DNA from: Tubulanus polymorphus
Taxonomy: Eukaryota; Nemertea; Palaeonemertea; Tubulaniformes; Tubulanidae
Assembly (NCBI RefSeq): GCF_964204645.1
Contig: NC_134025.1
Span: 12,281,001 to 12,345,000 of the forward strand
Reading direction: 5' to 3'
DNA: 64,000 nucleotides
Shown here: piece by piece, positions 37,997 to 53,300 of the stretch
How the letters are laid out: each line of letters starts with the position of its first letter
Numbering within the stretch: the stretch's first letter is position 1
Notes under the pieces: generated by a model
Seen by the model: only the letters and a program-made list of their open reading frames with translations
What the model was told of the DNA's origin: nothing
Database searches by the model: none
Made by a program: the position numbers and the translations under genes

Positions 37997-40286
37997 CTGA
38001 AAAATAGAGAATAACACAAACTTAGAAAATCTACTATCTATTCAACTATGCGTTCAGCTGGTTAGCAATTTGCTTACCGTAGTCGGAATGAAATGAATAA
38101 CTCCGACCATAATTTTCAATCGGAAATAAACTGATCACCGATGAAAAATGAAGTCTTTATAGCGTATAAAATTCCAGCTAGAATGCAAATTTGATATTCC
38201 TTTTCATGTCAAGTATATAACCCTATATCTTATGCTCCTCCACTAGACAAATTTCAGCGTTGATTAAAAACGTATTCGCAGCCTACAATATTTTTGTTCA
38301 CATATGACACATGTCGATATATGCCTTTGTTATGTGCATTACGAATCAGTGACACAATTGAGTTATTTCATGACGTGGTGGATGCTGTTATGCTAAATCG
38401 AAGAGTTGTCCAATATGGCGACGGTGTGTCTGTGATAAAATCATGGGGATACCCTGTGATAAGGTGGCCGGACTACGATAGTAGCCCGAATGGTGACCCC
38501 AAACAAACCGGCGATCCAGGAATAAGCCAACCTATTGAAATGCATCGCTTTCTGTGCAGCGGGTCTTTTGAAAAAGTAATGAATAAGAGAATTGTAGATG
38601 GAGAATCTACTATTACTGCCGATGTTTACTTACGAAGCGATTCATGTTAGCTAAAGGTAGTTCAGACCATCAATGGTGTCTCCGTGAATGTGGAAACCTG
38701 TCCAATACACTATGAGCTGTCATGCTGCTTCGCCTTAAAGTCGCATCGGAATAACTAAGAACTATTGATAATTCCATCGTGTCCTATTGGACCTCTACAA
38801 TATGCGGACAATAATCTATCACATCCAGTTCAACTGATACGGGTGTGTGACTCTGCGAAATCTCGACCGAATATACTAGAAAACATTGCGACAATCAATT
38901 TTCCATTTTTGTCACCGCGCTTTAGATCGTTTCAATTCTCTATTTTTGACAATCCAACATTTTATATCAGATACAATTTGCGAAAAAATATCCTCGCCAT
39001 TCTTAACCCTCCTCCTGAACTGAACCTTGTCTGATCTTATATGATATTATTCATTAAGTATTTATAAATTCGATGGATTGGATTGCGTGAAATATAACAA
39101 AAACGAAACCACCGCGGTACGAGGCTCACTGATTTCAAGATGAATTATTGATAACAGTTAACAAAATTAATGCGTAAAAATACAAGCACTTGATTTCTCA
39201 TCTCAGAAGGAAAAATCGGTTTTACGGTTGAACATCCACTGTATAAAACATGTGATTAATTTTCTTATAGATTTATATTAAAGCATATATGAGATACCTT
39301 ACTCCGAATAAACCCTGATGCTTTGTCAATTGACTATATAACAACCCGTGCTTCTTGGTAGATCTTTGTTACTCGCTCGTGAAATAAAATAGTGGCAGGT
39401 TTTTGATCATTTAGTTCGATAATTCGCAGTAAAAGGTCAACATTATCTAACGCCGTTGCATATTTGAAAATAGATAAAATTCGCGTATTTGCAATCTGCG
39501 CGCTCTGAAAAAGCAATAAACCGCTCAGAATTATTTCCATAATTCAATATTAATCAGACTAGGGATCAGATGAATCTTATTCTTCGGCCGGGTTAGATTT
39601 GTATACACGTATGGTTTTACTGATTGAGAGAGTACATGTGTCGCAAATCTGATATCGTTTATGTTTATTAAATTCGCCGTTAAAACGTAAAAATGATAAA
39701 CCAAATCGAGTGGTTGTGATGTTTTTCCTGAACGACAGGTTGCTCGATTTATCGACCCGCAGATAAGAGGGTCGCACAAATGACTATTAACTTGGCAGTT
39801 ATCGAAACTGTCAGAGTATTCAGTGCCTGCGTTAAGGTTTTTTTATCGGAACTTATTCACAATTGGATAAAGAATCGAAGACCAAAATGATAGCGTAACA
39901 TGGTGGGGCAAACGATAGAAAAAAGATCTATTACGTCTACCTGAGCTATCAAGATTATCGTATCGTTGTCAATAATGGACATCACCAAAAATATAATTTT
40001 TTAGTATGTTAAATTAATTGGAATGCCGAATTGTTTTATGAGCAAATGATGATTAGTTTTCGACATGACTTGAAGATAGGCCCGAAGCGGTGAAACAAAT
40101 CGTGAAAGTATTCCAATTGTGGTAATCGTCGCCAATTGGATCGTCATCGTTGAGGTTCGTGACAACTTGCAGATTTTTGGAAGCTGGCCTGACAACGCGA
40201 AGGCCTGTCAGATTTCGATAATTAGCCCTAGCTGATTCCACAGTAGAAAGTCATTATTCGTGCAAATAGTACATAAGCCAACATAC
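37997..40286 (-). other. sim: Probable 5' UTR intron and proximal upstream region of sim
   Basis: The acceptor at 37998-37997 shows that at least one non-coding exon lies upstream. This 2.3-kb stretch is AT-rich and holds no supported coding region; a 118-codon plus-strand frame at 38294-38650 has no recognisable features. If the exon proposed at 40287-40352 is right, all of this is intron. Confidence 0.4.
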
Positions 40287-40352
40287 CTTGCATGTTTTGG
40301 TGTGTGCATGCGCTGTCGAAATAGCCGGGCGATCCCTTGCGTGTCCTGCGGC
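40287..40352 (-). promoter_or_regulatory. sim: Candidate non-coding 5' exon of sim
   Basis: On the minus strand a pyrimidine-rich acceptor (CCCTTCCCTCGCTTCTTACAG) precedes 66 bases that end at a consensus donor (ATGCAAG|GTATGT). The surrounding 40.3-40.7 kb is noticeably richer in G+C than its neighbours, as a promoter-proximal region might be. Joined to 37996 it would place two very short upstream ATG frames ahead of the sim start. This is inferred from splice signals only; the exon could instead start further upstream without the acceptor. Confidence 0.3.
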
Positions 40353-43304
40353 CTGTAAGAAGCGAGGGAAGGGCACGTTCGGCGGATTGTCGCAAACTAC
40401 TTTCACAGTCTCAATCACGGTGAATCAAGCAAAATATCACGCACAAACACTCATAGAAGCAAAGTTTTTACAAGTGGCCAAACACAGCCACTGGTTGGTA
40501 CTGCAAGCTGGCACGCTATTGGCTAATACCTAATGAATTGCATCTCGGGGGCCTTTAAAACGCTCGTAATCACGTCTCCATCACTGAGAGATGTTGCTGA
40601 TGTTGCCGCAGCGACTGGGAACAAGATACGGGCGTGTAGTTTCCTCGGGGAGACTGGAGAACACGATTACGCGTCCGGAATTGGTCCCAACGGTCAGGGT
40701 GCCGCAACGTACCGCAACGTAAAAACACACTAACGATCTCGCTCGAGTATTGACAATGGATTCTTGTCATGAAACCGGCCGTCTGTAAGTTCCGATATCC
40801 TCAGATTCGTTTTATATACTCCACGGCTGATTGTTTGAGATAATTGTCTTCTGGCCATCAGCGACGGTAATCCAGCCACCTCAAGGGTTTCAAGTCGCGC
40901 TCTCAACCACCTATACTTTTATTTACAAATGTTCTATCGGACAACTCGGGTCATATTTGCTTGAATTCTGTTCGGATTTGCAAGTTTCAATAAATGCGCG
41001 TGTGTCACATTTGCGTCGATCAATCACCGAGGAGTTCCGTCGTCGAGAAACTCCGTGATTGGTCGACCCACTGTAAAAGGCTAACGCTATGTAGTTTTCC
41101 GTAGAATACGCCTTCGAAAGAGACACTTTTGAGGTATAATAGTGGGAGGTACTCGCCGTGCGACGACATCGTGGAAAAATGTGTATTTCATTGTATTCGA
41201 AATGATGAGACTTTTGTCATGCCAAAAAGGAACCGAAGAATAGTCGACCTACATCATAGTACCGGCGCATACCTTTTAACACAATAAAAATAGATTCCCG
41301 AAGTTATTCCAACACATAGGCTAACTTGTGAAGCACTCTTCTTAACAAAACCCTCATACAAAAATCGTTGTTATTGTAGGCCCAAACTCGTAGGATTAGC
41401 TGGATTGGTTTTTAGCAGTTGCATGTGTTTTGATTATCAGCGCCGACCAAAGGCACGGCAAATTCGGCCTGTTACAATCGCCTGTCTTGGCTTTGTCGCG
41501 CTCAATTCCATCGGACCTATTTCAAATACGCTTCGTTTCACTTAGTGAATCCAATAAGCCACTTATTCCACCCCATCGTCCAGACTTTCTTTCGGGTTAA
41601 GTGGCCTCTTTAATTCAAACATAAAAGTTTGACTTGAAAGTGAGCGTAGTGTCTAACAAGTGTTGCTTTGTCATTTTATACCGTTAACCTGTACACCACA
41701 TGTCTTGACTTAAAATTCCAAGTCGGCGTTAAATTTCTTTCCAAATTTTCCCTATTTCACTCATAGGGCTTTTTCAATCCATAACAGTGAATGCACCACA
41801 ACATTGTCTCTGTCCGGGCGCCCAGACGAGGCCCTAAAAAAATTCGGAATTTTTATCCGTTTTGTTATAGCGTCCAATAAATGTGAAATGCGTCTGTTGG
41901 TTGATTTTTCGTCAACGCTATCTTGGATCCAATCGGTTTTTCTGTGTCCTTTAATGTCTGGCGATGATGGATTCCTTTTTATCCAACTTCAGATTTCCCG
42001 CAAAATTGCTCTATTCTTTCGGAATTTTTATGGTGTCTAAACCGGACCGAATATTATCACAGCGCGTGGCTTGGTCTGTTGGTGATTTATGAACTTTGCG
42101 GTTGTGCCATTGGAACAAAACCGTCAAACCGTAGAAATCGGCGTCAATAGCTGCCGTGAGAATGGCAATAATCAGCAACCCCACCCTCTCCCGGAGGCTA
42201 TGTCACCCCTCCATTCGATTGCGACTCGTCAGAACGCTGATAAGCTGCCATCGCGGTCTGGTCGTCGGGATGAATCGCTTCGCTGTCTACTCGTTGGCCG
42301 TTTGATTTTTCTCGGGCCTATTTGTGAATTCAGAATACAGTCAGCATTGGGGCTCTATGTCTCCAGACGTTGTCAAGATCGCTATCTCCCGGCATAATAA
42401 ATACTAGTTGGCTTTTATACCAACCGCCATGATACCCGTCTATCAGTACCTTTTATAACCAACACACTGAAAAGCGTTAAAGACTCGAACCGTTTAGACG
42501 CAGAGTATAACACTGCTATCTTTGGCAACATCTTAATTCTAGTGAATACTTTTTGAACTTTGAAAAGGTGTCATTATGCCGCGACAATCAAAGAAATATT
42601 TGAATCGTTTATTCGGGTTTAGTAGCTTTTTTATACAACAAAAAGTGGCTTACATTTTCACAATATAAAAGTCTGCTATAGATTTGGCTGTATATAAAAC
42701 AATATTGTGTTACTGAAGAAAACCGAACGCCCAACATATATAGGACCTATTTGAATGTACTATGAGGCAAAACTCATTTTTTTTCTCTCGAAATGGGTTC
42801 AGGTATAATCGCAATTTTCGATATATAAGAAAAATTATTAGCAAATGAGAGTTATACTTTCGATCGGGGATTCGGAGGATAATTCATTAGTTTTGGTACA
42901 GTAATAGGAAGGCGCTGCATATTTATATAGATTCATTTTTGGGAAGGATGCAACCTAAAAAGGGACGTGTCAAAACGACATCTGTGACAAATGTCTATAT
43001 GCGTGACACCAAGTCATCATTTGGAAGGCCTGCTGGTGCGATGATGTAGCGTATGCGTGAAACCAATAACAGCAATCAGCGTGCAAAAATGAATGAATGA
43101 ATAATCAAATGAAATGATTTATATATTTTACCACCAATTGATTTTCGAATCGAAATCGAGCGAGAAACTCTCAACACTCTAGCCGCATGTCTTAAGATGG
43201 TAACCGAGGATAACGCACGCGAAAATTTCTTTTATGTCGTATTTTCAAATGGAGGGCCCATTTTGACTCGGTACTTCTATTTAAGTACGATAAGAACTTG
43301 TTGG
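40353..43304. other. Upstream intergenic region
   Basis: Mixed composition, G+C-richer near 40.3-40.7 kb. The overlapping open frames on both strands (such as 40288-40770 and 42089-42397) have no domain, start context or splice support. No gene, RNA gene or clear repeat was recognised. Confidence 0.4.
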
Positions 43305-43561
43305 TGGATGCTAGTTTCCATCCAAAACGTCAATTCAAAATAATTTCTAAATTCTAACATTAGTGTTCATCAATCATCGACGCGGATATGTTTAGTCAAT
43401 TTAAATACCTGCTATAGCTAAAACTACCCATGGATACTAGTTTGCATCCAAAACGTCAATTCAAATTAATTTCTAAATTCTAACATTAGTCTTCATCAGA
43501 GATACATCGACGTGGATATATTTAGTCAGTTTTAATACCTGATATAGCTAAAATTACCCAT
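43305..43561. repeat. Two-copy tandem repeat, period 126 bp
   Basis: Copy 1 starts at 43305 and copy 2 at 43431. Both share TCCAAAACGTCAATTCAAA, TAATTTCTAAATTCTAACAT and a TAGTCA/TTAATACCTG block, with scattered substitutions and a small insertion (AGATA) in copy 2. It has no coding potential. Confidence 0.85.
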
Positions 43562-46057
43562 GTTAATGGACACAATAATCAAATTTTGAAATTTTCCAAA
43601 ATATGTGTTTCCGTATTTTCTTTTCCTCATGCAGTAGATGGTTTTATCCAGACCGTGAATTTGCAAAGGAGTATATTCAAGTGAAGCATCATCGCCACTT
43701 ATTATAGTGAACATGACTTCACCATGGCTACGGTTAATCACGTTTTCTTTGGCAGACGTGAGATGATTTCGGTGTTCGGAGGCACGGATACACGGTGCGT
43801 AGTTCAGCTAACAGATTTATGAACCGACACAAGACGATGTCACCGATAAATTCTTAAACGTGATTCACAACAACGCCCAGATGTTTTTCTTCACGTATTT
43901 GCGTTGCTGCGGTGTTCCTTTCGCAGGCTAGATCACAGGGCAGTATCAATTTCTTTTTTTAAATTTTCAATTTGAGGTAACGAATGATTCGAGAGATTTC
44001 AGGCCACCAAACACGTTTTATGCGTTGGGATATTCTTGGTGATAAAAGTAGTTTTGATCCGGTTTCTTTTGCTTTCTTTTCGTCTGCACACAGACAGGTC
44101 GCGCTGTCACCAAACGACGACATTGTGATATCATTTGCATAAACTCCTCCCACAGAACGAATGACACATGAAATCACATAAACGCAAAGCAATTTATTTA
44201 ATGACATGAATGCGAATAGAAGTAACTGCTCGCTAATCAGAGTTTTACTAGGTACTTGACTGAAATATATCAGTTTATTTTCCATTCACACCCCAGTAAA
44301 TAATTGATCAAATAAATCTGAACTGATTTCTCACTCTTTTCTATATTAAGCGTATACGAACGTCAACAATTTTTCGAAATCAAAACTTAAATTTTGTTAA
44401 TTGAGTCGCTTACGAAGGATGCCTCTTCGAAAAATGAGTTTAATTCTGTCATAACTTTCTCTTGATACTAAATGATAAAAAGTATATAGAAGTAAATGTG
44501 TATGTATATAACATGTACCGAAATGGAGAAAATAAATTTTAAGTTTAAGTTGCGTCACTGTTGAGCTATCGAATTTTTGTATTGTAAACGACTAAATTCG
44601 CCAAACGCAGGGCCAATAGAATGGAGTGTCCCGTCATTAAGGCTAGTAGGGTTAGTACGGGACATTTTCGCATTGTATTTTTTTTATCGTATTTGTATAT
44701 TGTCCATAAAACGCAAATAGTGGATATACAACCGACGATGGTCATAAAGATATTTTCAACGTTTTAGTTACCATTTTCGCACCATAACTGGCAAAGATTC
44801 GCACCTCGAAGTTACCATAATTCACGCATTGTGATGGCTGGGGATGTCATAAACTGCCATTTTAGTCAGTTATACACAGTTTTCGCATTTAGCTGATTGC
44901 GTACGGTATCGAACATATATCTTCTCCAGATAGAAACAATGCTCGAGGCAGACGAAATCAATATATTATGATGTAAATAATATGACGTGAGTGTTTCATG
45001 GTAATATGTTGAGAATTTCTGCATAAAATTCACGTGTTCGAGCGATTATCCTATAATAAGGGAGCAAGACAAGATCGTCGTGGGTGTTCGGATTACCGTT
45101 CGACTTAATGTTACATTACCCCTGACGAAATGGACGATATAGAATAAATAGCTTCGATTAGATTCGATCAAATGACGAAAATATATTTTAAAAATTCTTT
45201 TCTAAGATGTACTGAAATTTGTCTACGTACCTCGTACAACATGAGTTACAATGTAAGTCATATCACAGATATTCCTTTTATGGTTCTGATATTCCATTAA
45301 GTTTTCGGAGAACCGATAAAGTCATATAGTTATTTTGTCTTCGGGAAACTCTAGACAGAAACGAAAGCCCGTTTTCTATCAGAATGCCCTACCCAATATC
45401 AATAAGGGAGTGATAAAGAAGCCAGCATTTTACTAAGAATAAACCGTTGAAATTGAACTGAAATTGAAAACAACATATGCGCAACTTGTTCAAATAGAAA
45501 TCAAAATCAATCCAATATTCCGGTTGGTGATAAAATCTTCTTTTTAATTCTTATGTCATCGATATTCCCTCGGTTCTTTTGTCCGATTTCGGTCTTTGAA
45601 TGATATCGCGATAGTTATCAAAGTTTCGTGTGTTTAACGACATTCGCCAAATAGGATTAGCAGAAGATCTTAGAGAAGTCATCTGGCAAATGGTATGGCG
45701 ATCACACTCCACATATACTTAAACTACATGTTATAACATTTTACTCGTATCCGCTCCATTTCTGCAATAAAATTCAATATCGTTTGATTTATGAAGATTA
45801 TATTCGAGATTTATCGAAACATGCCACATCTGCGTTTATTCAACAAACAAATGTGTATGTACGAAAATAGTGGCTGTCGTTGAACAGCGAATATACATAA
45901 AAAGATAATCGTAAAGTCCTAAAATTTTAAGTCATATCATTATACATATAAAATGCTGAAAGAATAAATATATTGATTTTATTCGTTTTTTAGAATTCAT
46001 GATTTCATTGATTGAAGTCGAACCATACCTCAAAGCAGTGGAGACAAGAAGAATTCG
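43562..46057. other. Intergenic stretch, nothing recognised
   Basis: AT-rich sequence with only short random open frames. A 108-codon minus-strand frame (44285-43959) has a hydrophobic start but no family resemblance or splice context. Confidence 0.4.
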
Positions 46058-46180
46058 GTATATATATATAGATATATAGTTTATTGAAGTGCCATCTTTA
46101 CAAGTAAAGCCAGCCTATAAAAGGCTTACAAGACACAAACTTTCATACAAATATAACATATTCATGGCATGTTACCATAT
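46058..46180 (-). mobile_element. Possible 3' end of a non-LTR retrotransposon
   Basis: On the minus strand AAGCCTTTTATAGGCTGGCTT is followed by TTGTAAAGATGGCACTTCAA, then AATAAA (46085-46080) and a simple TATATATC tail at 46079-46058. Stem-plus-AATAAA-plus-simple-repeat endings are typical of invertebrate LINE 3' ends. I found no reverse transcriptase frame upstream of it, so this would be a 5'-truncated copy. Confidence 0.35.
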
Positions 46181-47348
<1,168 letters not shown>

Positions 47349-50300
47349 CGTGTCTAAAAACTCTTACTCCTCGTCTAAGAGGCCTTGTGTGAAGGAGGTT
47401 GCCTCCGAAGCCATGGCAAGAGAAGTAACAAAACCAACGCGCATCTGAGCGGATGTACGATTACCATCGAAGTGATTCGTCTGAAAATCTTCGCTCTAAT
47501 TTTACGGTAAAATCTTCATCGACTAGGCAACCGTTTCATTTTTATATTATTTTCTTAACTGATCAGTCCCCTACCTGACTCCAGTGGGTGTGATTTAGTT
47601 TGTTATGGAGCTTTCTACAACCGGTCGCTCAGATTTTTACGGCAAATAAACTTAAGATATAAAAAATGATAAAATACCAATTAGAAAGTCACCCGAAGGT
47701 CTGAAGATACACGTGGCCGAGTCTTCAGTAGCACCAAACTAAAAAAATAAATTAAAAGGGGGTTGGGTTCAGTCCATACATAATTGAATTATACCATTTT
47801 TTGATTTAATGTCAGAATAATCGACAACCTTCAAAAACATGTCAAATCGAAAGAGCACTTAATGGGGGAGCCACTAGCTGGTGAAAAGAATAAGGGCTGG
47901 CATTTTTTCCGAACAATGAAGTGAAAAGAATACCAATCAAAATGGAATTGCGTCGAAGAAGACTTTCTTGGATTGTCATCGACTGAATAGCTATCCATTT
48001 TATAAGTAAATTAAATCAATTTTTATAAAAGAAACATTGAAACATGATCTCATTTGCTTAAACCCGATAGGAGTATGAAAATCGTTTTGTGCGTTCATAG
48101 ACCACACACCTGCATTATTGTTTGAACTTGCAAGACCATATAAAGTTAAGAGTTGCTGCCAAAATTGATTTCGAGGTGTTTATAATGGCCGATGTATCCG
48201 CAATGTACTTCAAATTGATAACAAAAGGAAATCAATCGAACGAAAGTAACTTGGTAAATGAGGGAAAAGTATCACGAATCCATCATGATATATGCTATAC
48301 ATATTTATACATACAATGGGTATAACTGTTGCTCGGTATATAGACAGCAGCAACATTTGGCTGAACGAAGCGAACTTAATTACAAATAAGGGAATATTTT
48401 AGATAAGATGGCGTACAGATGAGTTCATCCACGAACTACCGTTTTCAAACTGTAAGAAATACTCAAGAACTTGCCTTGTCAGTTTTGACATAATGAGATT
48501 TTATCAATGTAGGTTATGATATTTGATGACGTTTTGATATGGGCTATATTGAATACCGCAGGTGTAACGCGAAATTCGACAAAATTTAACCAACGCTGAA
48601 CAAATATTACGCGCACCTAAGGACCTTTTCTGATCAACAGTATGCTCACTGATCGCACCCGCAAACGTCTGAAGTTACCCGCGTTAAGATTAATACTTGT
48701 TGACCAATTTCATGGGCATCTTCACAGTCAAAACAAATGTTGTATTTATTCGACCTCGTTGAACTCAAAAAATTTAATTCGTCTTGTATTCCTCTGTACG
48801 TACCACGTCACCGGCAAGTATATGTATATGGGAAAAAGATGACCGGGATCGAGCAATACACCGTGGGCTCGTCCATTCTACACGAACAGCTGGGGCCCGG
48901 GAGATCAACAACTTGGTCAAATATGTTCAAATGTTGTTAACACGAAAGGCATCTCGAATACGAGTCATAAATTCCCAGCAACATGCCATTGAGTTTATCT
49001 TTAGCCCGTGACGAACGTGACTTGGCAAAGACATTAATGTCCGGGTGCTCACGAAAAAGTTCGGTTTGACCAGCGAACACCCCATCGGCCAGCCGTACAT
49101 CTGTCAAATAATCAGCTAGATTCACATCATCGCTTTATCTAATCTTGTATCGCGGTACATAATATGCTTATATTGAGATAAATTCCCAATCATAACTCGA
49201 TGATCCTTAAGGTTCGGTTAAAAGCCACTATCTAGTTGAACAGTATTGACAACGAAGGGCAGTGCTTCAGTGTGTTCGTTATTTCCAAAGTCTCTAAAGG
49301 AATATTATCAATTAAAGCGTCCGGAATAATAGAAATAATATACTAGAGCATCACTGATGATGCACGGACAATTCTACTAATTGTGTTGTACAAATTATTT
49401 TTGCAAATACAAAGTTGTGAGTTGAATGGGTCCATTTTGAGTCATTCTGAGGTTATAATTCTCTGTTTGTCTAGAGTTTTCTGCATTGTAAATCTTGATT
49501 TATTCGTCGGACGTACCTGCAGAAAAATGATATATACCATACTTATTTTTGTTTCAAATCAAGCAAATGCTAGCAAAAAAACTTATCGTCATCAAATCGT
49601 ATTAGAAAATGCGCAAGGCAAAAATTGTAGTGAAACATAAATCAAACTATTTTCATAGTGATTATTAAATTTGCTAAATAACATGTCCGCATGAACAAGT
49701 TTTATAGACTGGTCTTCAGTTACTTTCACCATTTGGATGGTCGTCAGTGTACGTCAATGTTTTATTCTAAGTTGCGTATGAATCTGCAACTAATTTCATT
49801 TACTAATTGAAAACTGTTTTAAATGTAAGTATTTTGGAATTTCGACTGTGTGGAACCAGACTTAAGTCAGCATTTGAATTATTACATTGCATATATAACA
49901 CGTAGAGAAACCCTAGAAACTGTGTTTAAGTCTCGCAAATCTTCATATAATGTTGACAAATGATTCCATTCGACATTATATTTTACTCAAACTGAAAGTT
50001 GTAATTATGACTAGATTAGATTCAGTTAGGCCTACCTGCATTTCAAAGCAGTTCTAAAAAAAGATCTATTAGTTCAATCTATCAATTTGTTCAACTAAAA
50101 TTTTATTCTTTATTCCATTCATTCGGTGATAACTATTCGAAATTCTTTTTTCATTTGACAGTATATTACAAATGAAATAATTTCTATTGGCGAATTATTG
50201 CAATCGTTATTTCTCTTCTAAAACCTCTTTCTACATGCTGTGTTATACTGGTAAGTCAAACAATCGAGTATCTAAATCTCGCATCAAAATGCAAATGCTA

Positions 50301-53300
50301 ATACTATCCGTCGATCTATAGCGGTAAATACAAAGACATTCGCTTCGACTTCGGTACCGTTTTTGAAATAATGATGTTGTCGTATCTTTCATCGTGATCA
50401 TCAAATGTCAAACTGGACAAATTGCTTTAGCGTATGGCTCCGAAATTTATCAGACGGGTCGTTATTATCTTATGAAGATCGGAAATATACTTTTTTACTT
50501 AATACCCTGCTGCAAATTTTTATAGTGTATTTGCATTACGCACGGGAATCGTCCGTAAATTCCAATTATTATCATCTAATTTCCGATTAACTTTTTGTTA
50601 GGAGAAAAATACGATGTCGAAGCCATGATTTCAAAATTAAGACGACGAATCGAGATGAAACGTCCGTATCATTTTTCCTTCGCGTTATCTACAATTAATA
50701 TAAACGTATTGTTGGTATTTAATAAGATTCGAAGAAAATCTAACCGGCATTCGGGGATTGAATAAATCATGCAGGCAAGATCGAAGATAAATTCAATTGA
50801 TCTGCGGTAGAATAAATCGATCTATCATGATGGATAGGCTAATGTTCCCGGGTGATGTATGTTACTAAAACCGGGCTGTGCGTTCGTCCCATCTTCAACA
50901 GGTGCCCACTTGATCGATTCTCGTACAAAGCCATACGCGTTTTTTTAACTTAAAAATCAAAATTCTGATAAGCTTCGTCCTCGAGCGATCTAAATACGCA
51001 GCTAAGCGAGTTATTATTTGACGATTACATCTTTCCGTTAAGTTCAAATATCAATTGTGCGGACCTTTTATTTCGGTGAAATCCGAATATTTCATTTTGA
51101 TCAGATGAAACAAATCGCACCCAGAAATTCATCTATCATTAATTTCCTGAAGAAGTTCAGTTGTTCTATATAGTTTTTCAAACATGGAGAAAGAAGCTTA
51201 CGCCGAGTTGATGAAATCAATTGGGGCGGCGTATATCATGACGTGACACGAGCGATTTATTCTTATCAGATGTCAACTTCGAACTTCCGATTTCTGGAGT
51301 TTTCGATGGATATATTTCTATGATAATGTTTGACGACACGCACAACAAGCCAATAGCTAAGAACCGAGAACTGTTTGAGAGCTCGTGCAGCACAAAATAA
51401 CACAACTGCTGATCACGTACGAGCGTAGATATAGCTCTAATGCGATGATCATCGTATCATGCGTCTTGTTTAATAGTAAGACGTACCGTTTGTTAAGCCG
51501 AGTTACTCTGGTCAAAAAGATGACAATTTTCGGTTTTCAACTTAAAACCATTATCAAAGAATCAATAAAATCACGAATGCTGTTTTCGATGTTATAAATC
51601 TTTCAGTTTGTTTTTCATTTTGGATTTGAAACGCTGGAATGTCGATTGTCGAATTAATTGTCAAAAAGGGTATAGAATTCAAAGATTGATTTAATAGAAT
51701 CTACAGATTCATTCAGAGGTTGATTTTTGTTTGTATACAGTACGCCAAAAATCACAATAAGATTGATCGCAAAATGCTTTCTTCGGATGCATACAAAATA
51801 ATATAATATATATGGCTTTTCATTACCTTAATCATTCGTAATATAGTTTCTATCTGACACCGTTCTCCTCCATTTCACTGATGCATGATACACAATAAAA
51901 ATTTGATTCATTTTTTCAAATGGTAGTTCTGGGTGGACTGTTGCATTATGGGTATATTCTTAACGCTTGACTCGCGTATATTTCATTCATGTCAAATAAA
52001 GCCAATTTCTTTTTTTTCAAATAATCGAAACCCTCAGAAAAAAATTAAACTTCAAATCTCATCAATTGCGGGACAGTTCATTACACTGAAATATATCAAT
52101 CCGTTATAAACCACACACACACACGTGTGCCTAATTCATACGATTTGCAACGACTACTGAAGTTACATTTCTAGACAAATCGTACAAAAATAGTTGATTT
52201 GAAATTCAAGACATTAAACTGAAGCTGTCAGCAACGTCATCTGGCATTATCGGATTGAATTATACAAGTAACGATGGGCTTAATTTCATCGCACTGACAC
52301 GGATAATATTGTGTTTCAACTGTCATAACCACAGCAAAAAAAACACACACGCCACTTTCAAACAAGCAATTATCAAACTTCAACCCGACAAATGGATCAC
52401 GGTGCATGTTGACAGAACGTTGATGGGGTGATGACGGACAAACGGTTCGAAGTCATCGCCCGATCGAACCACTGAGTGGATCTATATACGTAATGCGCAC
52501 AACACAAAACAGTGACAGTCAAATTACAGATGAAAAGCTTCATTTTCTCTCGGCTATTACCACCGCTACACATTCGAATACGATTCTCCAATAAATAATG
52601 TGCTTTGGTTTTGTTTTCACAGCCTGAACGGTATCGATCGATATTCCAATATTAAATCAAATTGATTCATATTCTCGCTTTTCTGAGCTTAACAGGAGAT
52701 TATATCGGACAATGATATTTGCATCATCAATTTGAAACAGGACCTTTGTTGTCGGTCAGGGACAAGAAACAAACAGCCTCAATAGGGCGTTATTGGTCGT
52801 ACATATGTATGTATACATATACATAGAGAGAGATTTGAACCGGGACCTCCGATGAAAATATTGTTGTCAGGGACACGGAACAACAATATGGCTTTATCTG
52901 TCTTAAGAATCTTAAGACGAAGCCGTATCGAGACTAGAAACGCCAGTCAAGGAACACCAGTCTTAATGCGTAGCCTATATCTATATATGTAAAGCCTATA
53001 TCTAATTTCTATTCGAATATTTATTCGTATACATTATTTCATAATTTCACGTCTTAAGGATTTCAAAAACGGGGACGACTGAGAGGCCATCTGGAGTTCT
53101 GTGACAGACTCGGCCAGCAAATCATCGACTGCAGCGTCACCGCCCTTGACGTCATGGCAGGATCACCTGGAACGTACCCTTCATACGTCGCCACGTTAAA
53201 CTGTAAGAAAATATTCATCTTACCTTCGCGATCGGTCTGCTTGCAACATACGTAGCATCATCTGTTCTTGGATAGATTTTTCAATTGAATGCCGGTCGCT

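Noticed and set aside
38294-38650. 118-codon plus-strand open frame near the sim start
   Set aside because: No domain, and no acceptor or donor tying it to other exons. It lies within the probable 5' UTR intron of sim.
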